This document shows, one piece after another, positions 36,639-45,955 of a stretch of 64,000 nt of DNA (position 1 is its first letter; each line of letters begins with the position of its first letter). Source of the stretch: Nitrospiraceae bacterium (GTDB lineage: Bacteria; Nitrospirota; Nitrospiria; Nitrospirales; UBA2166); NCBI GenBank assembly GCA_002726235.1, contig PBSN01000013.1, positions 14,124 to 78,123 on the forward strand, written 5' to 3'. Under the pieces are notes generated by a model. The model did not search any database, was not told the DNA's origin, and worked only from the letters and a program-made list of their open reading frames with translations. Both the position numbers and the translations under genes were made by a program.

Positions 36639-39425
36639 ATGAATCGGCACACTCAGGCAAATCAGAGTCAGATGGACAGTGATGTACGTGCGTTACTCGC
36701 CGAGTTGCAGAAGGTCTCCAAAAGAAGTTGCGAAGAATGTATCCAGTCGCTTCCGGCAGCTCTCGAACGATGTGACATTAAGGTTATCCGTCTATGGATT
36801 GATCTTGGAATTGAAATTGCTTCCAGCTCTGGGGCAACAGGGATACGCTATTTCAAAGAAAGCCTTGCATTTCTTATCGCGCTTAAAAAAGCAGAACATC
36901 AAGAGCGTGTATTGACGGCAGCCATACAGATGATCAATGTTGATGACGATGCCAAAGGTGCGGGGGCATGTCTTGCGTTCGAGTGTGTGCGTAGGGGGGG
37001 CGTGGCTGTTGGTGTTCTTGCGGAAACGAGTCTTGATGAATGGATGGCGATCGGGATGGATATTGGGAAGTGGAATACCCTTGCTGCCGTCGAGTACTTC
37101 CGAGAAAGTCCGGCCGTCTTGCAGGTTATTCCGTTCGATCATCTCAAGCGATGGGCTGAATGCGGGATCAAACTGGTCACCACGAATCAATTTGATAATT
37201 TTGATTACTTGTTGACGGTAGAGTTCTTTCGAATGACGTCACAGATTTTCAGTGCGATTCCAGAATTGGAGATGCGCTTACGGGTGCTGGACTATGGGAA
37301 TCAGCTTGCTGATCAAAGTCCACATGTTGCAATGGCGTTCTTGAAACAGAGTCCGAATGCCGTGGCGGCAATTATCCAGGTTCCGGAGGGTTGCTCGGCT
37401 GATGAAGAAGTCAGCCTGCGAGAAGAAGGCAATGCACGGTTTGAACAGTGGGTTAGTGCTGGAATGCAGGCGCTCGAATACAGCGTGGAAGCGGCACGAG
37501 CCTACTTCGCGTATGAAAGCCGTTGGGCATTGGTCTCCATTGAACGGGCCATGAGCGGCGTGTCTATTCAGACAATGCGTCGATCCTTGCGGTTGCTTGT
37601 GACCGGTCTGAGCGGGAAAGACATACGTATTGAAACTCATCGTGCTCATGCTACCGCGTCGACCTCATCCGCAATGACGGAATGTCCGGTTGAGCAACCT
37701 AGGGTTGAGCGTCCCCCATGCCTTCAGGATACAGTGGACTCCATTGTGCTTCCATCGGTTCTCAATTCCTATCCACGAAAAAGTGACAATGCGCGCTTAT
37801 ATCGTGTGATGGCCGCACATAAGGCCGGACATTTCGAATTTGGGACGCATGAATTGCGCATCGACTCTCTACGCGACCTTGTCGCGGACCTTCACTCTCG
37901 CTATGGCCAGAGTCATTGGCCTGCCTCGGTGTGGGAGGTCTTTGCATTGTACCCCTCCCCTGCGCTGGCTCAAGATTTGTGGATGATTGTCGAGGACGCG
38001 CGAGTCGATTCACGACTCGCGCGAGAATACCCTGGTCTTCGTCGTGACATGGATCGTGTCGTGAAAGAAGCGGTAATCCAACGCCCGCTGTTCCAGTCAG
38101 GATCATTGCGTGACATGGTGGTTGAAGCCTTAATGCGTATGTCCGTCAATCAATCGACTGATGGGATTCCAGCGTCATGCCAGGAAATTCTTGATCAAGC
38201 TCGCCCCATGTTTGCCGAGGTGCAGGATGTGCGTACGACATGCGAAGTCGCACTTCGAATGGCCGATCGCCTGTATAGGTTGCTCGATGTTCTGAGTCCC
38301 ATGGACTCGTCTTTGTCTGAGACGGCGAGTTTAGTACCAGACTCCCAAGGCTCACAGCCAGACGAGGGTGATCACACTCAGCAGGGGAATGGATTCGCCT
38401 ATCACCAGGTCACCAATTTGGCCCATCGTGGTGTTGCACAGTCCGTTCCCAATGAGGGGGTCGAATTTCTGGATCGCCAAATCCTCGAGGTTGATGCTTT
38501 CCAAGATGAGGAGACTTCAGACTCTCAGCGGGTGTTTCATTATGATGAGTGGGATGCGACGCTTGGCGATTATCGGTCTCGTTGGTGCAGAGTTGTTGAA
38601 GACGTAGGGGAAGCGAAAGCCGGAGGTGAGGCCTTCGTGGCGCGAACGTTGGCGGATCATCAATGGACAATTCAGCGGCTTCGTAAATATTTCGAAGGCA
38701 TTCGACCGAGTGCACTCCGGTGGGTAAAGAACCAGCTCGACGGCGAAAATGTCGATATGGATGCAGCAATTGATTGGCTTGCAGAGCGACGGGCACATCG
38801 GGCTCCATCGGATCGCGTATTCATGAATCGCGAAATGCGTGTGAGGAACGTGTCTGCGGCTGTGCTGATGGATATGAGTGGTTCGACAAACCGACTGTTA
38901 GATCCCAATGGAAAACGCGTCATCGAGGTCGAAAAAGAAGCGCTGATTCTTCTATGCGAAGCTTTGGAGGCGCTTGGAGATCGCTACGCGATCTATGGGT
39001 TCTCTGGCCGATCTCGCCACGATGTCCGGTTCACCATTCTGAAAGAATTTGATCATGTCTACGATAGTAGATGCAAACAACGAATTGGCGCGATTGAGCC
39101 GGTACATCAGAACCGAGATGGGGTTGCCATACGCCATGCGGTGGCAAAGCTGCGTCATGAGCGTGCAAAGGTCAAACTTCTTTTACTGTTGAGTGACGGG
39201 AGGCCGCTGGATGACCAGTATGAACGCGATTATGCGCTTGAGGACACACGAATGGCGTTGCTCGAGGCCAAACGATTAGGGATTCATCCGTTTTGTGTGA
39301 CGATTGATCGTGAAGCACCCACCTATCTGAGTCGGATGTGTGGTGAAGTTGGGTTTATGGTGGTTGATCAAGTCGGCCGTCTGCCGGATTGCCTGCCGCA
39401 CATTTACCGGCGTTTGACAACATGA
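36639..39425 (+). CDS. Large VWA-domain protein, NorD/CbbO-like
   Basis: A cytoplasmic protein of about 928 residues. The N-terminal third has repeated helical units ending in patterns such as YFRESPAVLQVIP, which may be a solenoid. The C-terminal 200 residues are a von Willebrand A domain with the metal site DMSGS (D745) and the later LLLSDGRP. NorD and CbbO proteins with this layout work with MoxR-family AAA ATPases to mature or activate enzymes; no MoxR gene is nearby. TTG 36579 is an alternative start. Its end overlaps the next gene as ATGA, so that gene is probably functionally tied. Client enzyme unknown. Confidence 0.85.
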   Translation: MNRHTQANQSQMDSDVRALLAELQKVSKRSCEECIQSLPAALERCDIKVIRLWIDLGIEIASSSGATGIRYFKESLAFLIALKKAEHQERVLTAAIQMINVDDDAKGAGACLAFECVRRGGVAVGVLAETSLDEWMAIGMDIGKWNTLAAVEYFRESPAVLQVIPFDHLKRWAECGIKLVTTNQFDNFDYLLTVEFFRMTSQIFSAIPELEMRLRVLDYGNQLADQSPHVAMAFLKQSPNAVAAIIQVPEGCSADEEVSLREEGNARFEQWVSAGMQALEYSVEAARAYFAYESRWALVSIERAMSGVSIQTMRRSLRLLVTGLSGKDIRIETHRAHATASTSSAMTECPVEQPRVERPPCLQDTVDSIVLPSVLNSYPRKSDNARLYRVMAAHKAGHFEFGTHELRIDSLRDLVADLHSRYGQSHWPASVWEVFALYPSPALAQDLWMIVEDARVDSRLAREYPGLRRDMDRVVKEAVIQRPLFQSGSLRDMVVEALMRMSVNQSTDGIPASCQEILDQARPMFAEVQDVRTTCEVALRMADRLYRLLDVLSPMDSSLSETASLVPDSQGSQPDEGDHTQQGNGFAYHQVTNLAHRGVAQSVPNEGVEFLDRQILEVDAFQDEETSDSQRVFHYDEWDATLGDYRSRWCRVVEDVGEAKAGGEAFVARTLADHQWTIQRLRKYFEGIRPSALRWVKNQLDGENVDMDAAIDWLAERRAHRAPSDRVFMNREMRVRNVSAAVLMDMSGSTNRLLDPNGKRVIEVEKEALILLCEALEALGDRYAIYGFSGRSRHDVRFTILKEFDHVYDSRCKQRIGAIEPVHQNRDGVAIRHAVAKLRHERAKVKLLLLLSDGRPLDDQYERDYALEDTRMALLEAKRLGIHPFCVTIDREAPTYLSRMCGEVGFMVVDQVGRLPDCLPHIYRRLTT

Positions 39426-39784
39426 GCACTGGCGATGCCAATGTGCCGGACTGGCTCTACCGCCTCTTCACCGGGGGATCCTATCCCTATCTTAGGAGGC
39501 AGGCAAAATTTCGTTTCAAGCGCGATCCTACTCCTGATGTACTGCGAGAACTATTTGTCGATACATTTCCCCGCTGCACTATGAAAGTGTTGATCGAGGA
39601 AAAACAGGGCATGATCGTGCAGTTTCGTGAGCTTAAAACGTATGAGCCGGGGCAGTATATGTCCTTAGTCTGGACTCCGGTAGACGTTCTTCGTACTACA
39701 TATGGACGAGGAAAATACAAGTTGAATTTCTACGAGGGTGAAAATTTTATCTGTACTACTAATGTCAAAGTTGATCTTGACTGA
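39422..39784 (+). CDS. Hypothetical protein coupled to the VWA gene
   Basis: A 120-residue soluble protein starting at ATG 39422, overlapping the VWA gene stop by 4 bp. It is beta-rich and charged (KFRFKRDPTPDVLRELF, then YEPGQYMSLVWTPVDVLR). I do not recognise a family. Tight coupling suggests that it acts with the VWA protein. mdh begins 12 bp later, so all three could be one transcript. Confidence 0.75.
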   Translation: MSTGDANVPDWLYRLFTGGSYPYLRRQAKFRFKRDPTPDVLRELFVDTFPRCTMKVLIEEKQGMIVQFRELKTYEPGQYMSLVWTPVDVLRTTYGRGKYKLNFYEGENFICTTNVKVDLD

Positions 39785-39796
39785 GGAGAAGAATGC

Positions 39797-40735
39797 ATGG
39801 GACGTGAGAAGATTACCGTAATCGGTGCGGGCAATGTTGGCGGTACGGCTGCGCAACGACTGGCGGAGAAGGATTGTTACGATGTTGTGTTGCTCGACAT
39901 TATCCCTGGCCTTCCGAAAGGCAAGGCGCTGGATTTGGCGCAATCAGCTCCAATCTGTGGCTACACCGGTGAAATTATCGGTACCAGTGATTATAAGGAT
40001 ACGGCGGATTCCTCGATGGTGGTGGTGACATCTGGGGTGCCGCGAAAGCCTGGAATGGCTAGGGATGGGCTGTTGGAAACCAATGTTCGGATTGTCAAAA
40101 GTGTTGTCGAGCAGGTGGTAGAATACTCACCGAATACCATTCTCGTGATCGTTTCGAATCCCTTAGATGCTATGACCTATGTCGCGTACAAAGTAAGCGG
40201 GTTTCCCAAGGAACGTGTGCTTGGAATGGCCGGTGTTCTTGATTCAGCGAGGTTTCGTGCCGGGATTGCCAAGGAGCGCGGTGTCTCGGTGCAGGAGGTT
40301 CATACCATGGTGCTTGGTGGGCATGGCGATTCTATGGTTCCGCTGATTGGGAGCACTACTATCGCTGGGATTCCAATCCGAGAGGTTATGTCGGAGAAAG
40401 CATTACATGATCTTGTTGAGCGAACGCGGCATGGGGGGGCGGAAATTGTTCGCTTGCTCGAAAAGGGAAGCGCCTTTTACGCACCATCTGCGGCAGTCGT
40501 TGAAATGGTAGAGGCGGTTATGAAAGACAAGCGTAGCATTCTCCCGTGTGCAACCCTCTGTAGTGGTGAATATGGAATCTACGATGTGTTTGTTGGGGTT
40601 CCGGTCAAACTTGGTCGACGTGGGGCAGAGCAGATCGTTGAAATGACACTGACGCCGGACGAACAAGCAGCGTTGGCGAAGTCGACGGCAGACGTTACGG
40701 AACTTTGTGTGCAGATAGATGGGATGTTACAGTGA
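39797..40735 (+). CDS. mdh: Malate dehydrogenase
   Basis: A 312-residue NAD-dependent enzyme that interconverts malate and oxaloacetate, of the lactate-dehydrogenase-like type. The Rossmann motif VIGAGNVGGTAA, the substrate Arg in GVPRKPGMARDGLLETN, VSNPLDAMTYV and the catalytic His in GGHGDSMVPL are all present; Arg in the mobile loop supports malate rather than lactate. GAGGAGAAG lies upstream. A 31-residue membrane peptide gene follows. Confidence 0.95.
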   Translation: MGREKITVIGAGNVGGTAAQRLAEKDCYDVVLLDIIPGLPKGKALDLAQSAPICGYTGEIIGTSDYKDTADSSMVVVTSGVPRKPGMARDGLLETNVRIVKSVVEQVVEYSPNTILVIVSNPLDAMTYVAYKVSGFPKERVLGMAGVLDSARFRAGIAKERGVSVQEVHTMVLGGHGDSMVPLIGSTTIAGIPIREVMSEKALHDLVERTRHGGAEIVRLLEKGSAFYAPSAAVVEMVEAVMKDKRSILPCATLCSGEYGIYDVFVGVPVKLGRRGAEQIVEMTLTPDEQAALAKSTADVTELCVQIDGMLQ

Positions 40736-40751
40736 TGACGGAGATTCAGGC

Positions 40752-40847
40752 ATGTTTAACGATACCGCTTTTTGGCTATTGCTTATTGCCGCGATAGCAT
40801 CTGTTATCTTTGCCCGCATGACCTACGTTGGTCTGAAATGGGGGTGA
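40752..40847 (+). CDS. Small single-helix membrane peptide, 31 aa
   Basis: ATG 40752 opens 31 codons ending at TGA 40845-40847. GGAG sits 8 bases upstream and 5 bp after the mdh stop. The product is FNDTAFWLLLIAAIASVIFA then RMTYVGLKWG: one membrane-spanning helix with a short basic tail. Position and binding site support translation. Unknown role; co-transcription with mdh is likely. Confidence 0.55.
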   Translation: MFNDTAFWLLLIAAIASVIFARMTYVGLKWG

Positions 40848-40998
40848 GTTCTCCCTTCACCTCCTCCCAACGTCCCTGCATTGGATGGGCTTCGTTTGCA
40901 GTGAGGGGATGACTCCTCCCGGAAATGATGTCTCCCTCCTGGACTGCGGAACGCAATCAGGTGCGGATAATCCCTGCGTCATGAGTAGGCATTCGAGT

Positions 40999-41667
40999 TT
41001 ATCCAGGCAGTCTCAGCATTCCAGTCTCAGGAGCATCGTCGAAGGTGTCCAAAATCTCCTCACCTTCGGTGGAGTCGGTCGTGCTCGTGGATCTTTTGAA
41101 GGTTCTCCAAGCGCTTCCTGAGAATACCTGGCGATTAAACGGATCAACCTGAGCAAACACGATGCCGTCGCCGTCATTGACCAAAAAACCGCGCCAGACC
41201 CTTTGCCCTCGGCCAATATTCCCGTTGATGTTGAGGTCAAGGCGTAGACAGTTCGTCTGACTGCACACGTCATCGTCAATATCCTCGATTAAGAAGTCTC
41301 CGTCGATCTCGAGTCTTTCGAGTGATTGCGTTTCACAGTTCATAAAGAGAAAAAATCCTCTGGGGATTTCTCGTGTCTGACCGTTAGCCTCGAACCAGCC
41401 GATCATCGACGCCGGACATGTCACGAGGGATGTTTCAGCAGCCATTGCACTGACGTGATAGATTCCATCGAAACTGGTGATGCCGGGACCTCCGGATGTG
41501 CTTCCCTCGTTCGTCCTGCGGTCGTCAACTTGTGCGGTCGAAGCAATAGCGCTGCCTGCTACTGCGGAACCGATAACAGCGACGGCTGCCGGATCCACTC
41601 CACATCCGAGCAGGGTGAAAAACCCGAGATATCCCACGCACATAATGCGCTGAATCAGTTTCTGCAC
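40999..41667 (-). CDS. Hypothetical lipoprotein
   Basis: A 222-residue exported lipoprotein with lipobox LLGC near residue 19 after a hydrophobic segment. The start is GTG 41667, where AAGGAG lies seven bases upstream. The mature part has two cysteine pairs and Asp-rich beta-like segments (DLNINGNIGRGQRVWRGFLV). No family recognised. It is the last gene of the minus-strand run after cysE, 55 bp downstream of it. Confidence 0.75.
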   Translation of the reverse strand: MQKLIQRIMCVGYLGFFTLLGCGVDPAAVAVIGSAVAGSAIASTAQVDDRRTNEGSTSGGPGITSFDGIYHVSAMAAETSLVTCPASMIGWFEANGQTREIPRGFFLFMNCETQSLERLEIDGDFLIEDIDDDVCSQTNCLRLDLNINGNIGRGQRVWRGFLVNDGDGIVFAQVDPFNRQVFSGSAWRTFKRSTSTTDSTEGEEILDTFDDAPETGMLRLPG

Positions 41668-41722
41668 TTTGACACTCCTTATCATGCGTTGCCCGCTGGG
41701 GGCAGGTGAAAGATGATGTGCC

Positions 41723-42370
41723 CTAGGGCTCATGGTGGTCCGGTATCCCAAGCTTGCTCCGAAGCGCGCGCAGTTCTGCCTCCAAGACCTCGAAGCGCTC
41801 AGTCACCGGATCGGGAATATTGATGTGGTCCATTGCTACCTCGGGAAGGCGTTCGCCCTTCACCCGGATTATTCGTGCGGGCACTCCGATAACTGTTGAG
41901 TGGGGAGGGACCGATTTAAGGACTACCGAGTTTGCCCCAATGGTGACGTTGTCTCCGATGGTCATCCCACCCAGAATCTTCGCCCCAGCGCCGACAACCA
42001 CGTGGGAACCTAACGTCGGATGTCGTTTGCCGCGTTCTTTGCCTGTTCCCCCAAGGGTGACACCTTGAAAGAGCGTGACGTTATTTCCGATGACGGTCGT
42101 CTCTCCGATCACGACCCCTGCGCCATGATCGATAAAAAAATTACTACCTATTGCGGCCGCTGGATGAATCTCGATCCCAGTCACCATTCGGCCAATGTGG
42201 CTTAAGATGCGAGGAAGAAGGGGAACGCGGTGGTTCAGAAGCCAGTGTGCAACGCGGTGCATGAGGATAGCGTGCAACCCCGAATAGGTTAGCAACACTT
42301 CCAAGGTGCTGACCGCTGCAGGGTCCCGCTGGAACACGGTTTGGAAATCTTGGCGAATGGTGCGAAACAT
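41723..42370 (-). CDS. cysE: Serine O-acetyltransferase
   Basis: A 215-residue left-handed beta-helix enzyme that makes O-acetylserine for cysteine synthesis. The hexapeptide region contains the catalytic segment [18 protein letters not shown] and [17 protein letters not shown]. The start at ATG 42370 is 1 bp after the ispF stop. A shortened C-terminus would matter for cysteine feedback; the tail here is of ordinary length with no obvious signature. Its product could feed the cysteine synthase at 63238. Confidence 0.94.
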   Translation of the reverse strand: MFRTIRQDFQTVFQRDPAAVSTLEVLLTYSGLHAILMHRVAHWLLNHRVPLLPRILSHIGRMVTGIEIHPAAAIGSNFFIDHGAGVVIGETTVIGNNVTLFQGVTLGGTGKERGKRHPTLGSHVVVGAGAKILGGMTIGDNVTIGANSVVLKSVPPHSTVIGVPARIIRVKGERLPEVAMDHINIPDPVTERFEVLEAELRALRSKLGIPDHHEP

Positions 42371-42371
42371 G

Positions 42372-42872
42372 CTAAGGCGTGGCAGGGGACGATGGCACTG
42401 CTGCGAGGAGGCAGACCGCATGAGCGGCAATGGCCTCTTCTCTCCCGATCCCGTCAATCCCCTCTCCTGATTTGACTTTCACGTTAACACGCTGCTGATC
42501 AACGCCTAAAACGGCAGCAAGCCGAGCTTTGATTGCGGGCAGATGCGGGCCCAAGCGGGGGGCCTGAGCGACAATCACGGTATCGACGTTGAGCAGAGAA
42601 TATCCCTTCGTCGTGACGAGTTTCTGGACATCTTCAAGCAAAACCACGCTCGCGATATTTTTGAACGACGGATCATTGCTTGGAAAGCGTGATCCGATAT
42701 CACCTTCTCCCAACGCGCCAAGTAGTGCATCGCAGACTGCATGGATTAGTGCATCGGCATCGGAGTGGCCGGCAAGACCCTTGTGGTGAGGAATCTCGAT
42801 GCCTCCTAGAATAAGCCGACGGTTTTTTGCCAGGGGGTGAATGTCATACCCGAGTCCGACGCGCATAGTCAT
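42372..42872 (-). CDS. ispF: 2-C-methyl-D-erythritol 2,4-cyclodiphosphate synthase
   Basis: A 166-residue enzyme of the non-mevalonate isoprenoid pathway. The zinc site GYDIH and the family signature [19 protein letters not shown] are present. ATG 42872 overlaps the ispD stop as ATGA. The ispD-ispF pairing is the standard arrangement. Confidence 0.96.
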   Translation of the reverse strand: MTMRVGLGYDIHPLAKNRRLILGGIEIPHHKGLAGHSDADALIHAVCDALLGALGEGDIGSRFPSNDPSFKNIASVVLLEDVQKLVTTKGYSLLNVDTVIVAQAPRLGPHLPAIKARLAAVLGVDQQRVNVKVKSGEGIDGIGREEAIAAHAVCLLAAVPSSPATP

Positions 42873-43594
42873 GGTGTTACCGCAGTCTGTTTGGTCTCGC
42901 GCCAATGCAGGAAACTTTCCGCGAAAGCCAGGTCTTGCGGGGTCGTAATCTTCATGTTGTCACTGGAACCCTCATGCACCTTCACCTTATAGCCGAGGCG
43001 CTCGACCAGCGCCGCTTCATCAGTCATCTGAATATGGTTGGTGCGCGCATGATCGAGTGCGTTCACTAGGACATCGTATCGAAATGCCTGAGGTGTTTGT
43101 GCCGTCCACAGCCCCTTTCGATCGATCGTCTCCCTGATCATCCCATCTTCGGATACGCGTTTGGTTGTATCCTGCACTTTCATCGCAACGATAGCGCCGT
43201 CGACCTCGGTTGCTGCCTGGATGCAGTGCTCAAACATCTTCGGTGTCGCAAATGGGCGTACGCCATCGTGGATTACCACTATATCAGTTCCGGGGGACAC
43301 GTTTGCGAGACCCTGCGAAACCGAATCTTGGCGAGTTGGCCCTCCGGTCAGAACGTGTGCGACTTTGGTGAGGCCGTAGCTATCTACGATTGTCTCACGC
43401 CACTCGCGTTCGGCTCCTGCAGGAACCACCACAATGACTTCTCGTATAGCGGGGATAGCCTGAATCGTCCGAAGCGTGTGCACGATGAGAGGATATGCTC
43501 CTAGGGGTAAAAACTGCTTTGGCAGTTGATGTCCCATTCTGATGCCTCGCCCCGCGGCCGGAATAAGTGCGGTAACGTTAACTGGGGGAATCAT
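42869..43594 (-). CDS. ispD: 2-C-methyl-D-erythritol 4-phosphate cytidylyltransferase
   Basis: A 241-residue enzyme that attaches CMP to methylerythritol phosphate. The nucleotide loop is PAAGRGIRMG, and VIHDGVRPF and TQTPQAF-like (WTAQTPQAFRY) motifs are typical. It is the first gene of the minus-strand ispD-ispF-cysE run, divergent from the respiratory cluster that starts at 43784. Confidence 0.95.
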   Translation of the reverse strand: MIPPVNVTALIPAAGRGIRMGHQLPKQFLPLGAYPLIVHTLRTIQAIPAIREVIVVVPAGAEREWRETIVDSYGLTKVAHVLTGGPTRQDSVSQGLANVSPGTDIVVIHDGVRPFATPKMFEHCIQAATEVDGAIVAMKVQDTTKRVSEDGMIRETIDRKGLWTAQTPQAFRYDVLVNALDHARTNHIQMTDEAALVERLGYKVKVHEGSSDNMKITTPQDLAFAESFLHWRETKQTAVTP

Positions 43595-43783
43595 CTATTA
43601 TACACCCTCATTCATTCTGTGTATTTTCTGTGCACTTCGTTCGCTCTCGCGCCGACCCATCATAATACGCTTTGAATGCGAGCGGCGCAATTTCCTTTCC
43701 TTCCAAAGAGCCGAAAGTAAAGGGGTTTTTCGCTAGGATGTGGCGCCGTGGGGTGGGTTGCTCCTCGGTACGGAAAAAGTTTC

Positions 43784-43811
43784 TTGACAAGTTTTCCGAA
43801 AGTGGTATAAA
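43784..43811 (+). promoter_or_regulatory. Strong sigma-70 promoter upstream of the oxyanion-enzyme cluster
   Basis: A perfect TTGACA at 43784-43789 and TATAAA at 43806-43811 with 16-bp spacing. It is the best promoter in the 760-bp gap between ispD and the cytochrome cluster. Transcripts would run through the leader and terminator described next. Confidence 0.75.
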
Positions 43812-43816
43812 GGCGG

Positions 43817-44252
43817 TTCGCAGCCCTATGGGGGGGTCTGCATTGCGGGCTGGGAAATCAGTTTCCAGCGGTTTGCAAGTGAGCAGTTGTGCTCAAAATG
43901 GGAGAGGGGCTACGATCGTTCCTAGTGCTTGGCGCGTGCGCTCGGGTCAAATTTTGTTGTGCGAGATTGTTTGTTGGCCAGAGTGTGAGATCTCTTACAT
44001 CGCTAAGACAGGCGGGCGTTTTATCGTGTCGGTTCGCGTGTAATGACATTATGTACGGTCCTTGCGATTCAGATAGTGTGAATTTTTGCAGATAGTATGA
44101 ATTTTTGTATTCACTGGCAGCCAATGAAGCTAACTGCGTATGATCCCGAAAGGAGGTGCCGCAACAGGTGTTGGCCTGGCATGGTAGGGGCGAGCCAATA
44201 CAATGCTCGGAAGGCGTATGATATGACAGCAGGAAAAGAGAGTGCAGGCATG
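43817..44252 (+). ncRNA. Candidate long structured leader or small RNA
   Basis: About 440 nt between the promoter and the terminator at 44253 contain no gene I can support. The leader has tandem 19-bp repeats, GC-rich possible stems (for example GCAGCCCTATGGGGGGGTCTGC-like pairs at 43820-43845) and an unused GGAGG at 44151. It could be a free sRNA or an attenuated 5' leader. I compared it with the known signatures of RNase P RNA, tmRNA and SRP RNA and saw none. Confidence 0.4.
44070..44107. repeat. Two 19-bp tandem repeats
   Basis: CAGATAGTGTGAATTTTTG (44070-44088) and CAGATAGTATGAATTTTTG (44089-44107) differ at one base and are in direct tandem. The 19-bp pitch, close to two helical turns, suits cooperative regulator binding. 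They lie in the leader, 250 bp before the first cytochrome gene. Confidence 0.75.
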
Positions 44253-44296
44253 ATAGGGGAGAGGGTTTGAATGAGACGCTCTCCCCTATTGTTTTT
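44253..44296 (+). terminator. Intrinsic terminator or attenuator before the cluster
   Basis: An 11-bp stem ATAGGGGAGAG / CTCTCCCCTAT with a 15-nt loop is followed by TGTTTTTG. It ends about 58 bp before the first cytochrome start, and no clear promoter lies between, so it may act as an attenuator. Confidence 0.8.
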
Positions 44297-44354
44297 GTTA
44301 CGGATCAGGTTTCAGTTTTAATCAACGTTCTTTCAATCAAGAGGGGGTGTATGT

Positions 44355-45890
44355 ATGAGCATACATAACTGGAAAGTAGTGAGTAGCTTGGTGTTGGCCA
44401 TGCTTCTGGCTTTCGGCGTCGGGACGGCTTTCGGCGCAGCCAAGATGGAGCTGGGCGACGATGGTTACACCGTTCCGGTGACCGACAATACGTTTGGGTT
44501 CTGGGACGAGGGATACGCGAGCTATACGGGCACTGACAATCCGAACATTGTCGCGATTCCGTTGGCGCAGGTTTTGACGCCATTGCCGCAGGGTGCAGCT
44601 AGTGCCACACGGAACAAAGATGGTAGCGGTGAAGGCTACACCATTGGCAAATGGACGTATTGGGCGGGTGAATATAGCGATCTCCATCCCATTGAAGAAG
44701 CGGGAACTCCGTTGCCGCCAAATGAAATGGGTGTGCCGACCATGTTGAAGGCCGTTCTGGGTGAGAAAGCCTTCTTTGATGGGCGGTATTCCGGGGACAC
44801 CAGCACGCCGTGTTCCAAGTGTCATGATCCGGCCCAGGGCTTCGGAACCTTCGACGACGTGTCGACGGGGTATCCGAGCATCATTCACTGGCGGAACAGC
44901 CATACGACCATGAACAACGCATGGCACGACAAGTTTTTCTGGGATGGACGGGCCTTGGCCTTGGACAGTCAGGCAGAGGGCGCCAACACGGGCTCAGGCT
45001 TAGCCGGCAATGCGACGTCCGAGCACATGCTCCCGCGGCATTTCCAATCTGATGAGTACACCATTGGTTTTTTCCAGGAGTGGAATGCTCCTCCATCCAT
45101 TGCAAAGATTGACTGGGCCATCGACATCTACGAGCGGATCACACGGTCGGATCCCAACGTCGTCCCGTTTGATATGTGGATGAACGGCGATGAAGATGCC
45201 ATTTCCGATGAAGCCAAGCGGGGCGCTGAGCTCTTCAACGGCGAATGGGATTGTGTGCGTTGCCACTTTGGCCCGCATGGCGTGGGGACCCAGGATTTCT
45301 ATAGCTTAGGGTTGCCGCGTATTGCTTCTTTTGACGATGATCCGTTACGCCAAGAAACAGTCCGCTACATCGACTATGGAGCCGGTATGCATGGCATCAT
45401 GGATTGGGACTTGGACTATTTCGATGACCTCGGCATCGGTATGCGGACACACTTGAAACAAGATTTGATGCATCTCAAAACCCAGCAGTTGCGTGAACTC
45501 TGCGTAACCATGCCGTACTTCCATCAGGGTACCCACAATGACCTGGATGAAGTGGTGCGGTTCCACCTGCATGGTGGCGGCAATCCGTACCTTAAGGATG
45601 CGGACGGTCGTGGGGCTGACTTTGCTGGTTGGCGCCATGAGGGTCGCGAGGGTGAAGATCCTGGACCTGGTACCGGCGGTTTCCCTGGTACGGTGAACTA
45701 CGACCGCCCTGGGAAGAAAGGTGCCAACATGAAAGTGATCAATGACCCCGCTGATGAGGATGTCGACGCCATGGTGGCGTTCTTGGAGTCCATGTGCACG
45801 CCGGAAGAAGAGGGCAGTGCTCCGTGGACGGAGCGGAAGGTGTCAGTTCCGAGATATTCACCACCGCTCTATACGGGACCTCAACCGTAA
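44355..45890 (+). CDS. Di-haem cytochrome c peroxidase (IdrP-like), first
   Basis: A 511-residue exported di-haem protein of the cytochrome c peroxidase/MauG family. The signal peptide is at residues 1-28 (ending FGA). Haem sites are C153-SK-CH157 and C300-VR-CH304. The spacing and the segments FFDGRYSGDTSTPCSKCH and the C-terminal FHLHGGGNPY fit the family, though it is longer than ordinary peroxidases of about 330 residues. GAGGGGG precedes the start. It would pass electrons between a periplasmic donor and hydrogen peroxide or a substrate intermediate. In iodate reductase, IdrP1 and IdrP2 are of this type and are thought to detoxify H2O2 formed during reduction. Confidence 0.9.
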   Translation: MSIHNWKVVSSLVLAMLLAFGVGTAFGAAKMELGDDGYTVPVTDNTFGFWDEGYASYTGTDNPNIVAIPLAQVLTPLPQGAASATRNKDGSGEGYTIGKWTYWAGEYSDLHPIEEAGTPLPPNEMGVPTMLKAVLGEKAFFDGRYSGDTSTPCSKCHDPAQGFGTFDDVSTGYPSIIHWRNSHTTMNNAWHDKFFWDGRALALDSQAEGANTGSGLAGNATSEHMLPRHFQSDEYTIGFFQEWNAPPSIAKIDWAIDIYERITRSDPNVVPFDMWMNGDEDAISDEAKRGAELFNGEWDCVRCHFGPHGVGTQDFYSLGLPRIASFDDDPLRQETVRYIDYGAGMHGIMDWDLDYFDDLGIGMRTHLKQDLMHLKTQQLRELCVTMPYFHQGTHNDLDEVVRFHLHGGGNPYLKDADGRGADFAGWRHEGREGEDPGPGTGGFPGTVNYDRPGKKGANMKVINDPADEDVDAMVAFLESMCTPEEEGSAPWTERKVSVPRYSPPLYTGPQP

Positions 45891-45955
45891 CAACGCTTGA
45901 GCGAATTGGAAATCAAGAAGACACTTATTAACCTCGTTAGTGAGGAGGGCATCGG

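Noticed and set aside
43672-44043. 123-residue plus-strand frame across the promoter
   Set aside because: It spans the TTGACA/TATAAA promoter and has no binding site or recognisable content.
44140-44187. 15-codon frame in the leader, product MIPKGGAATGVGLAW
   Set aside because: It has no ribosome binding site of its own, and its codons overlap the GGAGG. Looks like chance.
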